From: Calothrix sp. PCC 7507
GTDB lineage: Bacteria > Cyanobacteriota > Cyanobacteriia > Cyanobacteriales > Nostocaceae
Direction of reading: 5' to 3'
Assembly: GCF_000316575.1 (NCBI RefSeq)
Contig: NC_019682.1
Location: 2,478,001 to 2,542,000 of the forward strand
DNA length: 64,000 nt
Program-made: the position numbers and the translations under genes
Notes under the pieces: generated by a model
Databases searched by the model: none
Seen by the model: only the letters and a program-made list of their open reading frames with translations
What the model was told of the DNA's origin: nothing
Shown here: positions 61,637 through 64,000 of the stretch, one piece after another
How the letters are laid out: each line of letters begins with the position of its first letter
How positions within the stretch are numbered: position 1 is the stretch's first letter

Positions 61637-62208
61637 ACGAACTCAAATATGCAGCGAACTATAAAAAATAATTCTCAGTACTATTTTTATCTTAGATAAA
61701 GATAATAAAACTAACCTCTACCTTTAGCTGTAGTTGCCAATTTGCAAATATTCCTATTGATTTAATTAATCAAAAGTTATTATATTTCTTAATTCTGAAT
61801 TATTTTTGACAAAATATAGGACTAGTATTTGATTTTTGAAATATATGTAACCCACCTTGTTCTTGGTTTAGTCAGGCATCGCCCTACCTACAGATACTGA
61901 GATTTTTTCAATAATCAAATTGGATTCTTATACAAGAGTATCGTTTCTCAAACTTTTTGTTTCAGGCTATGATATTTTATTTTTTACCCAAAAATCACAG
62001 TTAAAAATTAGTTAAAACTATAACTATAAGAGGAGTTCACACATAATTTAATTTTCCTAACCCGACAAAAGGAATATATAAATCTTTAGAGAAAAAGTAT
62101 TTATTGTTCTCTGTTGAAGAAAATTATCAGCCTAGAGAATAGCTCCCCTCAAGGCTGTATGATTTTTAAATATTTTCATTTTTTCAATATTTTTCCGAGA
62201 CGGCAGCA
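61637..62208. other. AT-rich intergenic region
   Basis: 572 bp between divergent genes. It contains a family B element (61815-61932). No gene or recognised regulatory site is otherwise present. Confidence 0.4.
61815..61932. mobile_element. Short family B element
   Basis: About 118 bp. The left end TATAGGACTAGTATTTGATT and right end AATAATCAAATTGGATTC are as in the family. The interior differs and lacks the paired GGTGGGCA palindromes. Confidence 0.6.
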
Positions 62209-62712
62209 ATGATTATCCGCCATGCCTGTGAATTTGACTTACCTGCTATTGTGGCAATATATAATGCTGCAATTCCTAGCCGCATGGCCAGCGCTGATTT
62301 AGCGCCAGTTTCTGTGGAAAGTCGCCTGACTTGGTTTAAGGGGCGATCGCCATCACAACGTCCACTTTGGGTAATGGAAGTAGAAGGTGCGATCGCTGGG
62401 TGGCTAAGTTTTCAATCTTTCTATGGACGACCAGCTTACAACAAGACCGCCGAAATTAGTATTTACATTGCTCCAGCCTTTCATCGGTGTGGCTTGGGAC
62501 GACAACTCCTAGCACAAGCAATTAGCGAAAGTCCTAGCTTGGGTTTAAAGACCCTCATTGGCTTCATTTTTGCCCATAATCAACCCAGTTTAAAGCTGTT
62601 TGAAACATTTGGTTTTCAACCCTGGGGACATTTGCCCAACGTCGCCGAACTGGACGATATTGAGCGCGACTTAGTAATCATGGGACTCCGAATTAGCGAC
62701 ACTGCCAAGTAA
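62209..62712 (+). CDS. GNAT N-acetyltransferase, phosphinothricin acetyltransferase-like
   Basis: A 167-aa GNAT protein. It begins MIIRHACEFDLPAIVAIYNAAI and has SVESRLTWFKGR, WLSFQSFYGRPAYNKTAEISIYI and the acetyl-CoA loop HRCGLGRQLLAQAI, matching the Pat/Bar/YncA group. These acetylate small amines such as phosphinothricin or methionine sulfone, though many have other physiological substrates. It stands alone, preceded by an AT-rich gap. Confidence 0.9.
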   Translation: MIIRHACEFDLPAIVAIYNAAIPSRMASADLAPVSVESRLTWFKGRSPSQRPLWVMEVEGAIAGWLSFQSFYGRPAYNKTAEISIYIAPAFHRCGLGRQLLAQAISESPSLGLKTLIGFIFAHNQPSLKLFETFGFQPWGHLPNVAELDDIERDLVIMGLRISDTAK

Positions 62713-63388
62713 AAATGTTACAAAAACTACGGTTTTCCAGGTAGACGCGGTTTAATATACTTACTTATTTTTTGTTACAAAATGTATGATAAAGCTCTAT
62801 ATAATTAAAAATATCATGCTACATTGTTACTCACTCTACATAATTTAGATAAAAATTCAAATATATTTTATACTAAAACTCTCTAGGTTAACTTAACTTA
62901 TCTTCAGGATTAGTCAAACACCTAATGGGATAGATAAATAACAAAATATATTGCTAGTGCTTAAAGTTACAAGGTTGGCAGCAGTTGCGTATCTAGTTTG
63001 GTTGTAGCATCATCGATCACCCACAACTACTAGACCTTCAATTGAAAATAGATTCATTGTTTTTGGGTATACCAAACTAAGAGAGAAAAAGCCATGATCG
63101 TGGAGGTGAAGCCAGAGGTACTTTTTCTATCCCTCACTATATATTCAGACTCAACGCTAAAAAGCCTTGATAGCCATGTCTAGGATGTGTTTTGGGCAAC
63201 TCTCCATCTAAATCACTACCCAAGATTTGGGCAAGTATTTCAAATCTTATCTAAAAAACAGAACATCTTTACCAAATCAAAGCACTACAGGCTACCTGGA
63301 AAATGCTACGTATTACTGTAATTCCTATTAACTGCATAGTCATGCAGTCCTTTTTGACTAAGTGAATAAGTATACTAAAACACCAAAC
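62713..63388. other. Gene-free region
   Basis: 676 bp, AT-rich, upstream of a TPR gene. No gene, RNA or clear regulatory motif was recognised. Confidence 0.4.
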
Positions 63389-64000
63389 ATGTTAGGAGAA
63401 GATGAGCAAGATTTAGCTAACCTCCTCCGCAGGAGGCTCACCTACTACCTTGACAAGTTGTCAATCAGCCGTCAAATTCAAGACCGACAAGAAGAACTGA
63501 CTTGCTTGAGTCAACTAGCCGCCATCTATGAAAAACTATTCCAGTTTTCACCAGCTTTGGAATACCATAAGTTACTTCTAGCTTTATCACAGCGAATGGG
63601 GGCTAAAGATTCCCAAGAAGTCACTCTGTACAACATAGGTAAATGTTATCGGCAACTAACTCAATTTCATGAATCTATTAAATACTTTACACAATTATTA
63701 AAAATTACTTATGCAACGGGAAATAGAGTATTACAAATTGCTGTAATTGGAGAACTGGGAACTAATCATCAATCTCTAGGACAATACCAAAAAGCTATTG
63801 AGTACTTTCAAAATCAACTAGCCATCAGTTACGAAATCAATGAGTGCAGTTGCCAGAAAAGTGCTTTAAGTTCACTAGCAAATATTTATCAGTGTTTGGG
63901 AAATTACCCACAAGCGCTTGAATATGAGCAAAAAGCTCTGTTGGTTGCTAAAGAAATAAAAGATATCAAAGCCATAGGAGACTCACTATTAAATATAGGT
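63389..64000 (+). CDS. TPR-repeat protein, 3' end outside the window
   Basis: An open frame from ATG 63389 continues without stop to the window edge (204 codons). The product begins MLGEDEQDLANLLRRRLTYY and consists of tandem tetratricopeptide repeats: LSQLAAIYEKLFQFSPALEY, LYNIGKCYRQLTQFHESIKY, IGELGTNHQSLGQYQKAIEY and LANIYQCLGNYPQALEYEQK, spaced about 40 residues apart. Proteins of this type in cyanobacteria often end in a CHAT protease domain or similar, which cannot be checked here. A protein-protein interaction role is inferred. Confidence 0.85.
   Translation, partial: MLGEDEQDLANLLRRRLTYYLDKLSISRQIQDRQEELTCLSQLAAIYEKLFQFSPALEYHKLLLALSQRMGAKDSQEVTLYNIGKCYRQLTQFHESIKYFTQLLKITYATGNRVLQIAVIGELGTNHQSLGQYQKAIEYFQNQLAISYEINECSCQKSALSSLANIYQCLGNYPQALEYEQKALLVAKEIKDIKAIGDSLLNIG

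Overview
The window looks like chromosomal DNA of a filamentous, probably heterocyst-forming cyanobacterium of the Nostoc/Anabaena group. The HIP1 octamer GCGATCGC recurs throughout. Tandem heptanucleotide repeats (STRR type) and several families of short palindromic elements lie between genes. Several genes belong to cyanobacterial families: a CcbP-like calcium-binding protein, a COP23-like secreted protein, a PirA-like PII regulator, XisH/XisI, a PatD-like protein, a psb28 remnant, DUF2301 and multiple Uma2/DUF4058 proteins. No rRNA, tRNA, CRISPR array or prophage was recognised.

Layout. 0.2-3.2 kb: a REC-PAS-GGDEF signalling protein, a sugar acetyltransferase, a CcbP-like protein and a Uma2 protein. 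3.4-5.9 kb: a nucleoside-salvage set (ribokinase, yeast-type cytosine deaminase, nucleoside hydrolase). 6.4-12.7 kb: a Nudix hydrolase, a dipeptide epimerase overlapping a DUF1611 gene, a Uma2 protein, an M48 metalloprotease with a TPR-like region and a COP23-like exported protein. 13.2-15.0 kb: aspS with a strong terminator. 15.0-17.0 kb: almost 2 kb without a gene. 17.0-30.3 kb: a Wzx/Wzy-type exopolysaccharide cluster (Wzc-like tyrosine kinase, four glycosyltransferases, flippase, polymerase/ligase, acetyltransferase) ending with a secreted GH74-like beta-propeller glycosidase. 30.4-32.2 kb: a 51-aa PirA-like gene with an NtcA-type box, a SAM hydroxide adenosyltransferase and a DUF2301 membrane protein.

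32.2-35.4 kb: two near-identical 220-bp palindromic elements in direct orientation bracket dprA, a broken xisH with an intact xisI, and a psb28 pseudogene disrupted by a small inverted-repeat element. 35.5-49.7 kb: a beta-lactamase-fold serine hydrolase, TrmJ-like methyltransferase, an HNH nuclease with its partner, a penicillin-acylase-family Ntn hydrolase, a lipoprotein, an LMW phosphatase, purD, a nucleotide-sugar epimerase, ComEC and DUF4058. 49.8-58.9 kb: Rel/Spo (p)ppGpp enzyme, PatD-like protein, Uma2, a TetR-regulated HlyD/MFS efflux operon with a perfect palindromic operator, DUF433, and an antitoxin/PIN toxin pair. 59-64 kb: a double-NBD peptide ABC ATPase, an unrecognised protein, a GNAT acetyltransferase and the start of a TPR protein running off the window.

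Most genes are ordinary. The most unusual content is the layer of small repeats: at least five inverted-repeat families, some nested in one another. One shows an apparent inversion of its loop, and one is an array of perfect hairpins with a compensatory change between copies. Heptamer repeats and palindromes have also been taken into reading frames as C-terminal tails, linkers or insertions.
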